The position numbers and the translations under genes were made by a program. Below the pieces are notes generated by a model. The model was given only the letters and a program-made list of their open reading frames with translations. It made no database searches and was not told the origin of the DNA. DNA of 64,000 nt from Campylobacter fetus subsp. fetus (lineage in GTDB: Bacteria; Campylobacterota; Campylobacteria; Campylobacterales; Campylobacteraceae): positions 1,178,001 to 1,242,000 of the forward strand of contig NZ_LS483431.1 of assembly GCF_900475935.1 (NCBI RefSeq), read 5' to 3'. Positions 10,395 through 19,507 of the stretch are shown piece by piece (position 1 is the stretch's first letter; the number at the start of each line of letters is the position of its first letter).

Positions 10395-11600
10395 TCATTT
10401 AAGACTAATAAGATCAAGAGGATTGATATGATAGTTTTTTTGAGTAACTTCAAATGTCAAATCCTGCTTAACTCTTCCTATAACATAACCTTTTTTTATT
10501 TTACTTCCTACTTTTATAGTAGGAGCTATCTTATCTAAATGAGCATAAATAGTATGAATACCGTCTGAATTTTCCACAATAACTACTTTATCAAGTATCG
10601 GCGTATCTTTAGCAAATACCACAGTTCCAGCAAGTACACTTTTTACTTTTGCATCTGGTTCGTTAGAGCGAAGCACGATAGATTCATTAAAAATCTTAAT
10701 ATTGTAAATAGGATCAACGTAGTCTCCGAATTTCTGCTTTACGCTAAAATTATCAAGAGGAGCTATAGTTTTTTCGCCTACGTATTTTTTAACATTACTT
10801 GTTTTATAACTAGATCCTATTTGTTTTATATCTCCAGTGTTCGCATTAGCCGGAGTATTTGGCTTGGTTTGTTTAGTCTCTTTTTTTTCATCTTCTTTTT
10901 TAGCTAGAATTTGGAGCTTCTCAAGAGTTTTTCTGAGCTCATCTTGTTGATCTTGCAGTTTTGCTAACTTTTTTGAATAAATATCTTTATCTTGCTTTAA
11001 ATTTGATAAATTGCTCTTTTGTTTGTTTTGAAGGCTTTTTAATTTTGCTTGTTTTTGTTTAAACTCTCTTAAGTCAAATTTAATTGAGTTTATCTTATCA
11101 GACTGAGATTTTATAAGATTTACGGTCTGCTCATAGTTTTTTGCTATCTTTTTAAATTCATCTTGCATAACCAAATTTAATTTAGACAAAACTTCATTTG
11201 CTATAATACTCTCTTCGCTCTCTTCATAATCGTTTGGAATTATAAGATCATACGCAAAATCCTCACTAATAATTCTAATCAATCTTTTTTCCATATCTTT
11301 TTGATTCTTTATCAAATCACTATTTTGACTAGTAAGCTTGTTTAACTCTGCATTAGCATCATTTGCGCTACTTTCCAACTCTTTTACTTGCTTAGCCAAC
11401 TCCTCTATCTGAATAGCGGTATTTTTCACATCGGCTTCGCCTTTTATTATATCGCTAACTAATTCTTCAAGTTTTTTATTTAATTGGGTTTCTAACTTCT
11501 TAGCAGAACTTAAAGTCTCTTTTTTGTCTTGTATCTTGTCAGCAACACTAGCACCGAACAAAACGACATAAAATAATAATAGTAGTGAAATAAATCTCAT
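10395..11600 (-). CDS. envC: Murein hydrolase activator EnvC-like, coiled coil plus degenerate LytM/M23
   Basis: 401 residues: signal peptide, about 200 residues of heptad-rich coiled coil (roughly 20-235), a polar linker, then a LytM/M23 domain at about 280-400. The zinc-binding residues of active M23 peptidases are mostly missing. The first His/Asp pair is absent around PIYNIKIFNES, and the usual HFE motif reads TFEV, although YAHLD is kept. That is the pattern of EnvC-type activators, which do not cut peptidoglycan themselves but switch on amidases. It sits directly behind ftsE and ftsX (four-base overlap with ftsX), the ABC-like complex that drives EnvC. The likely target is AmiA encoded nearby. 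Confidence 0.88.
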   Translation of the reverse strand: MRFISLLLLFYVVLFGASVADKIQDKKETLSSAKKLETQLNKKLEELVSDIIKGEADVKNTAIQIEELAKQVKELESSANDANAELNKLTSQNSDLIKNQKDMEKRLIRIISEDFAYDLIIPNDYEESEESIIANEVLSKLNLVMQDEFKKIAKNYEQTVNLIKSQSDKINSIKFDLREFKQKQAKLKSLQNKQKSNLSNLKQDKDIYSKKLAKLQDQQDELRKTLEKLQILAKKEDEKKETKQTKPNTPANANTGDIKQIGSSYKTSNVKKYVGEKTIAPLDNFSVKQKFGDYVDPIYNIKIFNESIVLRSNEPDAKVKSVLAGTVVFAKDTPILDKVVIVENSDGIHTIYAHLDKIAPTIKVGSKIKKGYVIGRVKQDLTFEVTQKNYHINPLDLISLK

Positions 11601-12409
11601 TTAGGCTCTCTAGACTGAAGCATCACTAGACTAACTGCTATTATAGATACCACTATAGAAGCACTAAAAAGCAGCACCGTATCGCTAAACAAGTCTAAAT
11701 TTGGAAGTTCAAAACCTATGCTAAAAACAGCATTTTGAAATATATCAAGAGCCGGAATAAAAGCATAAAACAGAGTTACTAAACTAGTCGCTATAATGCT
11801 ATCAATTATTGCTAATTTATATAGCATGGCAGATTTTAGCCAGTATGGAGCCCCAAAAAGAGTCATGATCTCGACTCTTCTTTTATGCTCATACAGCCAA
11901 ATTTTCATCTGTTTAAATATTAAAGCAACTCCCATAAGAGCTATAAGTACGGCAAAATATTCAAAAATAGATTTTGATAAAACAAGCATTTTATATACTT
12001 TATCATATGTTTTAGAAAAAGTTTCTACCTTTTTTATACCATTTATTTTTAGCAATCTACTTTGAATCTTTGACATATACTCAGAGCTTGGAAAACTATT
12101 TAATTTTAAAGAGTAAAACTTTGGAAGAGAGTTACTTAATACTGATAAATTTCTTGTTGAAACATCATTTTTAAGCCGATCTAAAACAGATTTCGTATCA
12201 AGGGGTATTAAATCTTTAAAGGTTTCAATATTTTGCTTGATCGTATCACTGCTAATCTCATTTTCAGAAACGATAATAATATTATAATCATTTCCCATAG
12301 TAGTTTCGTAATTACTTACTATCTTATCGACCATAAAACTAAACTCGATAGAAAAAAGCAGTATAACAAGCGGAAAAATAACACCTAAATGGCTTTTAAA
12401 TGATTTCAT
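11597..12409 (-). CDS. ftsX: Cell division protein FtsX
   Basis: 270 residues with one membrane segment near the N-terminus (about 9-27), a periplasmic region of about 120 residues, and three further segments around 155-260 (YFAVLIALMGVALIF, IIATSLVTLFYAFIP, LLFSASIVVSIIAVSL). This is the FtsX/MacB-like permease topology. With FtsE it forms the inner-membrane complex that couples ATP hydrolysis at the divisome to periplasmic peptidoglycan hydrolysis through EnvC. The gene overlaps ftsE by 14 bases and envC by four. Confidence 0.88.
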   Translation of the reverse strand: MKSFKSHLGVIFPLVILLFSIEFSFMVDKIVSNYETTMGNDYNIIIVSENEISSDTIKQNIETFKDLIPLDTKSVLDRLKNDVSTRNLSVLSNSLPKFYSLKLNSFPSSEYMSKIQSRLLKINGIKKVETFSKTYDKVYKMLVLSKSIFEYFAVLIALMGVALIFKQMKIWLYEHKRRVEIMTLFGAPYWLKSAMLYKLAIIDSIIATSLVTLFYAFIPALDIFQNAVFSIGFELPNLDLFSDTVLLFSASIVVSIIAVSLVMLQSREPK

Positions 12410-13067
12410 TTATCTCTCCATTTAATAGTTCAAAATGTCTATACTCGGTTCTCAAGCTAGATGGAATTTTATGAGTTACAACAACAACGCAAGTTCCAAG
12501 ACCATCTCTAGCAGACTTTAAAAGCGACCATATCACATCACTTGAATACTCATCCAAACTACCTGTAGGCTCATCACATAACAGAAGCTGAGGATTATGC
12601 ACTAAAGCCCTTGCCATAGCTACTCTTTGTTGCTCTCCGCCACTTAGTTCAAGTGGAAATTTATCTGCTTTATGAAGTAAATTTACATGATTTAGCAGCT
12701 TTGCGGCCTGTTTTTTACATACACTTTGGTTATAACCTTTAATTATAAGAGGAAGCATTACATTTTTTTCAACATTCCACTCATTTATAAGTCTAAAATC
12801 TTGAAAAATTATTCCTACTCTTTGTCTAAGAAGCGCCAAGCTTGATCTGTTTATATCTTTAAGCTCGCTTAAACATACTATTAGACTGCCTCTATTTACA
12901 GATATATCTCCGTACATAGATTTTATTAGCGTAGATTTTCCACTGCCGCTTTTGCCTGTTATAAATACAAAATCATTCACGTTTATGTTAAAATTTGCTC
13001 CATTTATAACATTTTGATCTCTTTCATATCCGATATTTAGATCCTTAGCTTCTACGATGTGCTGCAA
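12396..13067 (-). CDS. ftsE: Cell division ATP-binding protein FtsE
   Basis: 223-residue ABC ATPase. Walker A is GKSGSGKST at 38-46, the signature is LSGGEQQRVAMARAL, Walker B is LLLCDEPTGSLD, and the switch histidine is in VVVVTHK. Q-loop IFQDFRL is present. The small size and neighbouring ftsX identify it as FtsE rather than a transport ATPase. The start lies within the 3' end of trmB (16-base overlap), indicating translational coupling. Confidence 0.93.
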   Translation of the reverse strand: MQHIVEAKDLNIGYERDQNVINGANFNINVNDFVFITGKSGSGKSTLIKSMYGDISVNRGSLIVCLSELKDINRSSLALLRQRVGIIFQDFRLINEWNVEKNVMLPLIIKGYNQSVCKKQAAKLLNHVNLLHKADKFPLELSGGEQQRVAMARALVHNPQLLLCDEPTGSLDEYSSDVIWSLLKSARDGLGTCVVVVTHKIPSSLRTEYRHFELLNGEINEII

Positions 13068-14239
13068 CTTAAATACTCCTTTAGAGTGCTGTGTGCTTTT
13101 AAATTTTCATAAGTAAGAAGTGGTTTTTTAATAAAATATGAGGCTTTTGAATTCTCCACTAGTATAAAACAGTGCTCAGGTCTATAAAACGAGCCAAATG
13201 CGACCCTTAAAAGCAGTCCGCCGTTTTTTTCGCTGCTATCTTTTTTATAAATACGCTCCATATGAATAAAATAGTCATCTTTTTTTATAGTTTTATTCTC
13301 GAATTTAGACAAAATATCTTCTTCTAAAACAGTCCCAAACTCAAAATCTCCATGCAAAACTTTCTGCTCACTAACAATTAAATTTGTAAAAACAACATCA
13401 TAAATATCTCTATTTTGTTTTATCCATCTATCTTCATATTTGCTTGAAACATCTAAAAAACGATTTTTATAGATCTCCATTTTAGCTTCTTTTAAATTTA
13501 AAAAACAAGATATCGTAAAATCGGTGTAATTTTTATCATCACTCCTAAGCTCAAATGAGCCGCCTGATTTTAAAACTCTTTGACACTCATTTGCAAACTC
13601 AGCACTCACTACGCGTCTTTTTTCTGACTTTTCCCAAGGCACTGGAAAGTGTAGAAACAATCTATCTACGCTATTTGAATGGAGCAAAGACATAACCAAT
13701 CTAGCATCTAAATTCAAAAGAATGACATTTTTTAATCCCATACTCAAAGCTAGATTATTTACCTGCTCGCAAGAGCGTTTATAAACTTCTATACCAACTA
13801 CTAAAGTATTTTCATCTGTTTTTGCCTGATATAATAGATGTCTTCCGCTGCCAAATCCAATCTCTACAAAAATCTTTTTAAACTCACCGCTCTTTAGCTT
13901 TTCTAAAAACTGAATGTCGTTTAATATAAACTCTTTTTTTGCAAGTTGTTTTTCATTTTTAATAGCTATGGTCGATGATTTTAGATCTAAAACATTAAGA
14001 TCTTTATATACACTAAGAGCTTTTTGGATAGTGCCCAGACTAGCAGGACGAGTTAGCTTATCTGATTTAACTACGAATTCGGTTTTCTTATCCTTTACAA
14101 GTAAAAAAAACTCCTTTTTACCTGTTTTTGTATAGATAAGACTTTCATCACCTGCTTTTGCACTCCATAAGAACTCAACGCCATCTGCCCCAAACGGAAA
14201 TTTGAGATTTTTTAGACTGGTTGCTACGAAATTTGGCAT
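13052..14239 (-). CDS. trmB: tRNA (guanine-N7)-methyltransferase, extended epsilonproteobacterial form
   Basis: 395 residues, much longer than the roughly 230 residues of E. coli TrmB. The methyltransferase core lies at about 120-280: SAM motif FVEIGFGSGRHLLYQA at 124-139, then LFLHFPVPWEKSEKRRVVS (the family's PDPW-type loop). The N-terminal 110 residues and the C-terminal 110 residues are extensions seen in Campylobacter homologues. It makes m7G46 in the tRNA variable loop. The start shares one base with the flpA stop. Confidence 0.9.
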   Translation of the reverse strand: MPNFVATSLKNLKFPFGADGVEFLWSAKAGDESLIYTKTGKKEFFLLVKDKKTEFVVKSDKLTRPASLGTIQKALSVYKDLNVLDLKSSTIAIKNEKQLAKKEFILNDIQFLEKLKSGEFKKIFVEIGFGSGRHLLYQAKTDENTLVVGIEVYKRSCEQVNNLALSMGLKNVILLNLDARLVMSLLHSNSVDRLFLHFPVPWEKSEKRRVVSAEFANECQRVLKSGGSFELRSDDKNYTDFTISCFLNLKEAKMEIYKNRFLDVSSKYEDRWIKQNRDIYDVVFTNLIVSEQKVLHGDFEFGTVLEEDILSKFENKTIKKDDYFIHMERIYKKDSSEKNGGLLLRVAFGSFYRPEHCFILVENSKASYFIKKPLLTYENLKAHSTLKEYLSCSTS

Positions 14240-15453
14240 TACTTGGCTACTACAATAGCTTGTTTGGACTCATTTGAGTTTATGCCGTACTCGTCAATTC
14301 CTACAATTTTATAAGTATATTCAAGCCCAAATTGTATTTGGTCATCATTATAACTATTACCAACTATATCTTCTATGGCTTCTTCACCTGCAGCACTTGA
14401 TTTTAGTATTTTGTATTTTACGCTTCTGTTATCGCTTCCTGAGCTCCATGAAAGTTCTATACTTATACCATTAAAGCTAGCTCCTGTTATAATAGGAGAT
14501 TTAGGAGATGTTAGAGTATTCCCCACTACCGGATTGTTTTGTTTTGGACTTTCTAATCCGTCTTTATCTACCGCAGTTACTTTATAATACATCTGAGCGC
14601 CGTTTTCGTTTATAAGATCATCATACTGAACAGATGTCGTTTCTGTAAGTTTCAAAAGTGGAAATATCTCATTTGACGAACGATATATATTATAATGAGA
14701 AAAATCGTCATTCGTGTTTGGCTCCCATGTCAAAGTTATCTTTTTAGGAAGATTTGTTGTCGCTTGCAAATTCAAAACCAAATTTGGAAGAGCTTTCGTT
14801 TGAGCAGATATAATAGCACTTGGTCCAGAAGTAATGCCGTCAACTGTTTTAACAAGTATTCTATACCTATAATGATGATTTGGATCAAGACCATCATCTA
14901 TATACTCTACGTTTAATCTACCTTTTACCTCAGCTATACGATACCACTTATCGCTTGAAATATTATTTCTTTCAATTATATATGAAGCAACTCTAGGATC
15001 TGGATGCGGTCTCCATAAAATTTTAATTCTATTTGGCAATCCATAAACGGCTTGGGCAAAAGATACCGATTCAATTAGTTTGCTTGTAGAAACAGTTATA
15101 ATCTCTCCGTTGTTTGATATATCACCATTATTATCATAGCTTCTTAGCTCATAGCTGTACTCCGTAGATGGAGCTAAGTTTGTATCTACGTAATGAGTTG
15201 CGAATCTATCTTTGATATTTGCTACTACGCTCATTTTTCCATCTTCATTAGGATTTGAGCGATAAAGATAGTATCCGGCGATATTTTCATCATTTACAGG
15301 ATTCCACTCAAACGCTATTTGAGTCATATCGCTGATTGTTTTTAGGCTATTTATGGTCGGGAGATTTGGATTTACCTGAGATACTTTATAGGCACATCCA
15401 CTCATTAAAGCCATAAAAAGCAGAGCTAACAAACTCGGGATCAATTTTTTCAT
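14239..15453 (-). CDS. flpA: Fibronectin type III repeat lipoprotein, FlpA adhesin
   Basis: 404 residues. A lipoprotein signal peptide ends at LMSGC, with the lipidated Cys at position 20. Three or more fibronectin type III-like repeats follow, each carrying a W-P/D-Y-I-Y/L-R pattern (IAGYYLYRSN, VASYIIERNN, FSHYNIYRSS, VKYKILKSS). Campylobacter FlpA is a surface adhesin that binds host fibronectin. The binding motif reported for C. jejuni, WRPHPDFRV, appears here as WRPHPDPRV at 147-155, with one Phe to Pro change. An AAGGAGA site precedes the ATG inside the upstream pseudouridine synthase gene, which overlaps by 68 bases. Gene context also matches flpA. Confidence 0.88.
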   Translation of the reverse strand: MKKLIPSLLALLFMALMSGCAYKVSQVNPNLPTINSLKTISDMTQIAFEWNPVNDENIAGYYLYRSNPNEDGKMSVVANIKDRFATHYVDTNLAPSTEYSYELRSYDNNGDISNNGEIITVSTSKLIESVSFAQAVYGLPNRIKILWRPHPDPRVASYIIERNNISSDKWYRIAEVKGRLNVEYIDDGLDPNHHYRYRILVKTVDGITSGPSAIISAQTKALPNLVLNLQATTNLPKKITLTWEPNTNDDFSHYNIYRSSNEIFPLLKLTETTSVQYDDLINENGAQMYYKVTAVDKDGLESPKQNNPVVGNTLTSPKSPIITGASFNGISIELSWSSGSDNRSVKYKILKSSAAGEEAIEDIVGNSYNDDQIQFGLEYTYKIVGIDEYGINSNESKQAIVVAK

Positions 15454-16357
15454 TTAAAATCTCCTTGTCAATTTTTTTACTTAAAATATCATAAAAATCA
15501 GTTGGTAAAGGTGCTATAAACTGCATCTTTTCACCGCTTTTAGGGTGTGTTAAATTTAATATATAAGCATGCAGCATAACTCTTTTTATTTTACAATTTT
15601 TGCTCTTAAAACCATATAAATTATCACCTAAAATGTGGCGATTTATACTAGCTAAATGCACTCTTATCTGATGAGTTCTACCCGTGAATAACTTCGCTGC
15701 TATTAAATTTAGATCGTCTTCGCAAATAATATTCGTAAAAGCGGATTTTGCAGCTCTACCGTTTGCCGCAACACTATTTTTCAATCTATTTTGCGGATTT
15801 CTGCCTATTGGCCTATCAATAATTAATTTATCTTTAAGATTGAAATCTATCAAAGCTAAATATACTCTGCCCATACTCTTATCACTTAATTGAGCGGCTA
15901 ATGCGGAGTGAGAAGCGTTATTTTTAGCTACTACTATAACTCCACTAGTTCCTTTATCTAGCCTATGAACGATACCGGCTCTTATGTCTCCATTAAGAGT
16001 AGAGAGCATATAACCGTTTTGTTTTAGCCACTCTACCAATGTTGCTTCTTTAACGCTAGGTGCCGGATGGACTGTAAGATTTGAAGGTTTATTTAACACT
16101 AAAATATCATCATCTTCGTATAAAATTTTCACATCAAAATCAGCTTTAAACTCGCAGTTTTCAAATTTAGCCTTAGGCAAATTAAAACCGATTTTGTCGT
16201 TTAAAAGAACTTTAAATGACGGTTTTAGCATTAAATTATCATTCACATATACATTTCCAGATTTTATAAGCTCACTAATTTGATTTCTTGAAATGCTCAG
16301 ATATGAAGCGAGAATTTGATCTAGCCTAGCACTGTTGCTAGATATAAATTCATTCAA
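15386..16357 (-). CDS. RluA/RluD-family 23S rRNA pseudouridine synthase
   Basis: 323 residues. An N-terminal S4 RNA-binding domain (about 11-60, RLDQILASYLSISRNQISEL) is followed by the pseudouridine synthase core with catalytic Asp134 in HRLDKGTSG and the RTHQIRVHLA motif. It isomerises uridines in large-subunit rRNA; RluD-like activity at the helix 69 loop is the best guess. The last 22 codons overlap the start of flpA in another frame and end in an unusual tail (YGFNEWMCL). It is divergent from rodA across a 51-base gap. Confidence 0.9.
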   Translation of the reverse strand: MNEFISSNSARLDQILASYLSISRNQISELIKSGNVYVNDNLMLKPSFKVLLNDKIGFNLPKAKFENCEFKADFDVKILYEDDDILVLNKPSNLTVHPAPSVKEATLVEWLKQNGYMLSTLNGDIRAGIVHRLDKGTSGVIVVAKNNASHSALAAQLSDKSMGRVYLALIDFNLKDKLIIDRPIGRNPQNRLKNSVAANGRAAKSAFTNIICEDDLNLIAAKLFTGRTHQIRVHLASINRHILGDNLYGFKSKNCKIKRVMLHAYILNLTHPKSGEKMQFIAPLPTDFYDILSKKIDKEILNEKIDPEFVSSAFYGFNEWMCL

Positions 16358-16408
16358 TCTTAATCCTTTTTTTAGTATAATTTTACCAAAAAATTCTTAG
16401 GTTTAAAT

Positions 16409-17515
16409 TTGATACGATTAGACAAGCGTATTTTAACGCATTTTGATTTTGTTCAGCCTATTTTAGTGCTTCCTATTATTATTTTATCTTATACTCTAAT
16501 CTCTGAAGCAAATGACATGTTATCTAGCAAACAAATAGTATATTTTAGCATAGGTTTTTTAGCTTTTACATTCTTTTTTTTGATGCCTATTAGAAAGATA
16601 GAGTGGCTTATACCTACCGTATATTGGATAAATATCATTTTACTTTTCAGTGTTGATATTTTTGGTGTAAGTAAACTTGGTGCGCAAAGATGGCTAGAAA
16701 TTCCATTTGTACATTTTACTCTTCAACCTAGTGAAATTATGAAGCCATCTTTTATTCTTATGTTAGCATATCTTATAAAAAGAGATCCTCCTGGTATAAA
16801 CGGATATAATCTAAAACAGTTTTTAAAAATCAGCATTTATATATTACTACCATTTGGACTTATACTAAAAGAGCCTGATCTTGGTACGGCAATGATGCTG
16901 ATCATCACAGGATATGGTATTTTATTTATAATAGGAGTAAATAAAAAAATTTGGCTAACACTCGCTATTTGCATCGGTGTAGCAGCTCCAGTAATTTATG
17001 AAAGCTTGCACGACTATCAAAAAAAGCGAATAGTAGATTTTTTGAGTAAAGAGCCAAGCTATCAAGTAAGGCAATCTATTATAGCAATAGGAAACGGCGG
17101 AATCACTGGAAAATCGGCTGAAGAAGCTACTCAAACTAGATTTAAATTTCTACCTATAGCAACAAGTGATTTTATATTTGCCTATACTATAGAAAGACAC
17201 GGTTTTATAGGGGGCATGGTGCTTATCTTGCTTTATGGATTTTTGATAGCTCATTTATTAAGTCTTAATTATAAACTAAAAGGAAATTACTTTATAAAGG
17301 CCGTCACAAGCGGAATTTCCATTTTAATATTTATATATGTAAGTGTCAATATATTTATGACTATAGGTTTTGCGCCTGTCGTAGGAATACCTCTGCCATT
17401 TTATAGTTATGGCGGAAGTAGTTTTGTAACGTTTATGTGCTTATTTGGGATATTGCAAAACCTGCTTACATTTAGATTTGATCCTACTTATAGATTTATA
17501 AAGATCAAATTTTAA
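16409..17515 (+). CDS. rodA: Rod-shape peptidoglycan glycosyltransferase RodA (FtsW/RodA/SpoVE)
   Basis: 368 residues with about ten membrane segments. SEDS family marks are KEPDLGTAMMLI, RWLEIPFVHFTLQPSEIMK and the C-terminal GIPLPFYSYGGSSF. It polymerises lipid II during side-wall growth together with a class B penicillin-binding protein. Translation probably starts at TTG (16409) after TTAGG. A choice of RodA over FtsW rests on length and on the neighbouring genes; C. jejuni calls the equivalent gene mrdB. It converges with the Sco1-like gene, with a four-base overlap of the 3' ends. Confidence 0.92.
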   Translation: MIRLDKRILTHFDFVQPILVLPIIILSYTLISEANDMLSSKQIVYFSIGFLAFTFFFLMPIRKIEWLIPTVYWINIILLFSVDIFGVSKLGAQRWLEIPFVHFTLQPSEIMKPSFILMLAYLIKRDPPGINGYNLKQFLKISIYILLPFGLILKEPDLGTAMMLIITGYGILFIIGVNKKIWLTLAICIGVAAPVIYESLHDYQKKRIVDFLSKEPSYQVRQSIIAIGNGGITGKSAEEATQTRFKFLPIATSDFIFAYTIERHGFIGGMVLILLYGFLIAHLLSLNYKLKGNYFIKAVTSGISILIFIYVSVNIFMTIGFAPVVGIPLPFYSYGGSSFVTFMCLFGILQNLLTFRFDPTYRFIKIKF

Positions 17516-18069
17516 TGATTTTTAACTAAGTTTTGAATTTGACTTTTCACATTTTCGTATGTTAAGTTTGAAACTTCTTTTATAAACCTACCTTTTTTAT
17601 CAAATAAATATATAGACGAACTATGCGCCACAGAATACTCCATCACAGAGTCATTTAAATCTACTATTTGATATTTGGCTCCATAATTTTTAGTTACTCT
17701 ATCTAGCTCACTATCGCTAAATCTCAAACAAACAGAATTCGGATAAAAGTACTTAGCAAACTCATCACAACTTTTGATATCATCTCTTTTTAGATCAAGA
17801 GTAACAAACAAGATCTCTACAGAGTCATTTATCTTAAGCTCATTTAGAGCTGTTGAAACCAAAGTGAGTGTCGTAGGGCAAACATCCGGACAAAATACAT
17901 AGCCAAAATACAATATCTTGTATTTACCATCAAAACTCTTCATGCTAACTTCACCATTTACGGTAGTCGCTTCAAAATCATATTTAAATATTTTTAACTT
18001 ATGATTTACTAGCAAAAATGCGCCAGAAGCGATAAACACAAAGACTAACAGATATAGTATCTTTTTCAT
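17512..18069 (-). CDS. SCO1/SenC/PrrC-family thioredoxin-fold copper protein
   Basis: 185 residues with a single N-terminal membrane anchor (about 4-23) and a periplasmic thioredoxin-like domain. The copper-binding CxxxC is C60-P-D-V-C64, and the third ligand is His149 in EYSVAHSSSIYLFD. Members deliver copper to the CuA centre of cytochrome oxidase or protect against periplasmic oxidants. Campylobacter has a cbb3 oxidase without CuA, so a role in copper handling or redox sensing is more likely than CuA assembly. The gene is monocistronic by position. Confidence 0.88.
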   Translation of the reverse strand: MKKILYLLVFVFIASGAFLLVNHKLKIFKYDFEATTVNGEVSMKSFDGKYKILYFGYVFCPDVCPTTLTLVSTALNELKINDSVEILFVTLDLKRDDIKSCDEFAKYFYPNSVCLRFSDSELDRVTKNYGAKYQIVDLNDSVMEYSVAHSSSIYLFDKKGRFIKEVSNLTYENVKSQIQNLVKNH

Positions 18070-18162
18070 TCATATCCCTTTGAGTTTAATATAAACATAA
18101 CTTTGCATTGTATCACAGTAAAGATTAGAATAAAATTATATAAAACTTATTTAAATTTAGAC

Positions 18163-18178
18163 ATTGATAAATATCAAT
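18163..18178. promoter_or_regulatory. Perfect inverted repeat upstream of a chemotaxis receptor gene
   Basis: ATTGATA and TATCAAT flank a two-base AA centre. The site lies 54 bases before the receptor ATG at 18232, where a promoter would be expected. It may be an operator. No cognate regulator is identified, and the AT-rich background raises the chance of coincidence. Confidence 0.3.
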
Positions 18179-18231
18179 ATAAGATTTAATACAAAATGAT
18201 ATAAGTTTAAAAAATAATAAGGAGTATCATT

Positions 18232-19377
18232 ATGTTTAAATCACTCTATTTTAGAATGAGAATAATACATATAGCAGGAATCTTAGTTTTAGCGATAAAT
18301 GCTTTTTTCTTTACCGAAAATCAAATCGGTCAAATAGTACAATACATAATAGTTGCGGCACTGGTATTTCACGATATCGATGAAAAAAGATGGGGAGTAG
18401 ATATGACCAAAGAGATAATAAAAAAGTTGAACAATATAACATTAAACTCAGATATTAAAGTAAATACGTCTTTTAGCAAGGAAAATGGAAAAATCCTTTC
18501 GAGCATAGATGAATTTAAAGAAAATATTAAAATTATCGTAGCGGCAATTTCTGAAAATACCATTAAAAATAGTCAAAACATCAAAGGATTAGAAAATATA
18601 GGAAATTCGCTATATATTTCCAACAATAATATGAAAAATATCGTAGATATAACATATTCAAAAACAAACTCTATCAACGCCCTACTCGATAATTTTATCA
18701 AAGATATACTCCAAGCAAAAGCGGATCAAGAAAGCATGTTCAGCACATCTCAAGAAATTAAAAATTTATTAGAAGACGTGCAAAACTTAGTAAAGAAAAT
18801 TTTCAATCAAAACAGCGAACTTGCGGATCATTTCAACTCTTTAAAAAACAACATAAATTCGATAATGAAAATAGTACAAACCGTAAGTAACGTAGCAGAT
18901 CAAACAAACTTACTAGCATTGAATGCAGCTATAGAAGCAGCCAGAGCCGGAGAACACGGAAAGGGATTTGCAGTTGTTGCGGACGAGATAAGAAAGCTAT
19001 CTGAATCAACGCAAAACTCGTTAGAAGAGATAAATAATAATATAAAAGAGATCACAAAAGGTGTTGATAATAGTAAAAATTCGCTATCATCAACTATGGA
19101 AAATGTAGATTATTTACTATCAAAAAGCACAGATACGAATGAAAAATTAAACAACTTTGAATCTATTTTTAACAACAACTACAAAACCACTCAAAAGATT
19201 ATAGAACATAGCTCGCAAACTAAATCAAATTTAAAAGACATTACTGCAGAAGTAGGCAAAATCGGAATTCTAGCGGATAATAGCCTTGTAAATTCAAAAG
19301 ATATAAATGAAATTTCAAAAGATATAAAAAACAGTTTTGATGAGCTACAAAGAGCCGTAGATAGCTTTTTTAAATAA
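18232..19377 (+). CDS. Methyl-accepting chemotaxis protein without a periplasmic sensor domain
   Basis: 381 residues. Two closely spaced membrane segments at about 10-28 and 33-46 leave only a few periplasmic residues. The cytoplasmic signalling helix bundle follows, with the conserved hairpin tip at about 223-255 ([20 protein letters not shown] and VVADEIRKL). With no ligand-binding domain and no clear HAMP, it probably reports through a partner, as CetA does with PAS-domain CetB in energy taxis, or senses membrane state. It is single-gene by context, preceded by AAGGAG. Confidence 0.88.
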   Translation: MFKSLYFRMRIIHIAGILVLAINAFFFTENQIGQIVQYIIVAALVFHDIDEKRWGVDMTKEIIKKLNNITLNSDIKVNTSFSKENGKILSSIDEFKENIKIIVAAISENTIKNSQNIKGLENIGNSLYISNNNMKNIVDITYSKTNSINALLDNFIKDILQAKADQESMFSTSQEIKNLLEDVQNLVKKIFNQNSELADHFNSLKNNINSIMKIVQTVSNVADQTNLLALNAAIEAARAGEHGKGFAVVADEIRKLSESTQNSLEEINNNIKEITKGVDNSKNSLSSTMENVDYLLSKSTDTNEKLNNFESIFNNNYKTTQKIIEHSSQTKSNLKDITAEVGKIGILADNSLVNSKDINEISKDIKNSFDELQRAVDSFFK

Positions 19378-19385
19378 ATACTTAA

Positions 19386-19457
19386 TTGATATATTTGAGC
19401 TTAGACTCGAATATATCAAAAAAACAATTTGATAAAGATAAAAAATAGCTATTTTTT
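19386..19457. terminator. Two hairpins downstream of the chemotaxis receptor gene
   Basis: A 14-bp stem with one G-U pair and a CTTAGA loop (19386-19419) is followed by the palindrome AAAAAATAGCTATTTTTT (19440-19457). The second hairpin has a U-rich end in either direction and could act as a weak bidirectional terminator between the convergent receptor and hxlR genes. Confidence 0.4.
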
Positions 19458-19507
19458 ATAAAAATAAATTTGAAAATATCTTAAAAATTCAAATCTATCA
19501 AATAAAT

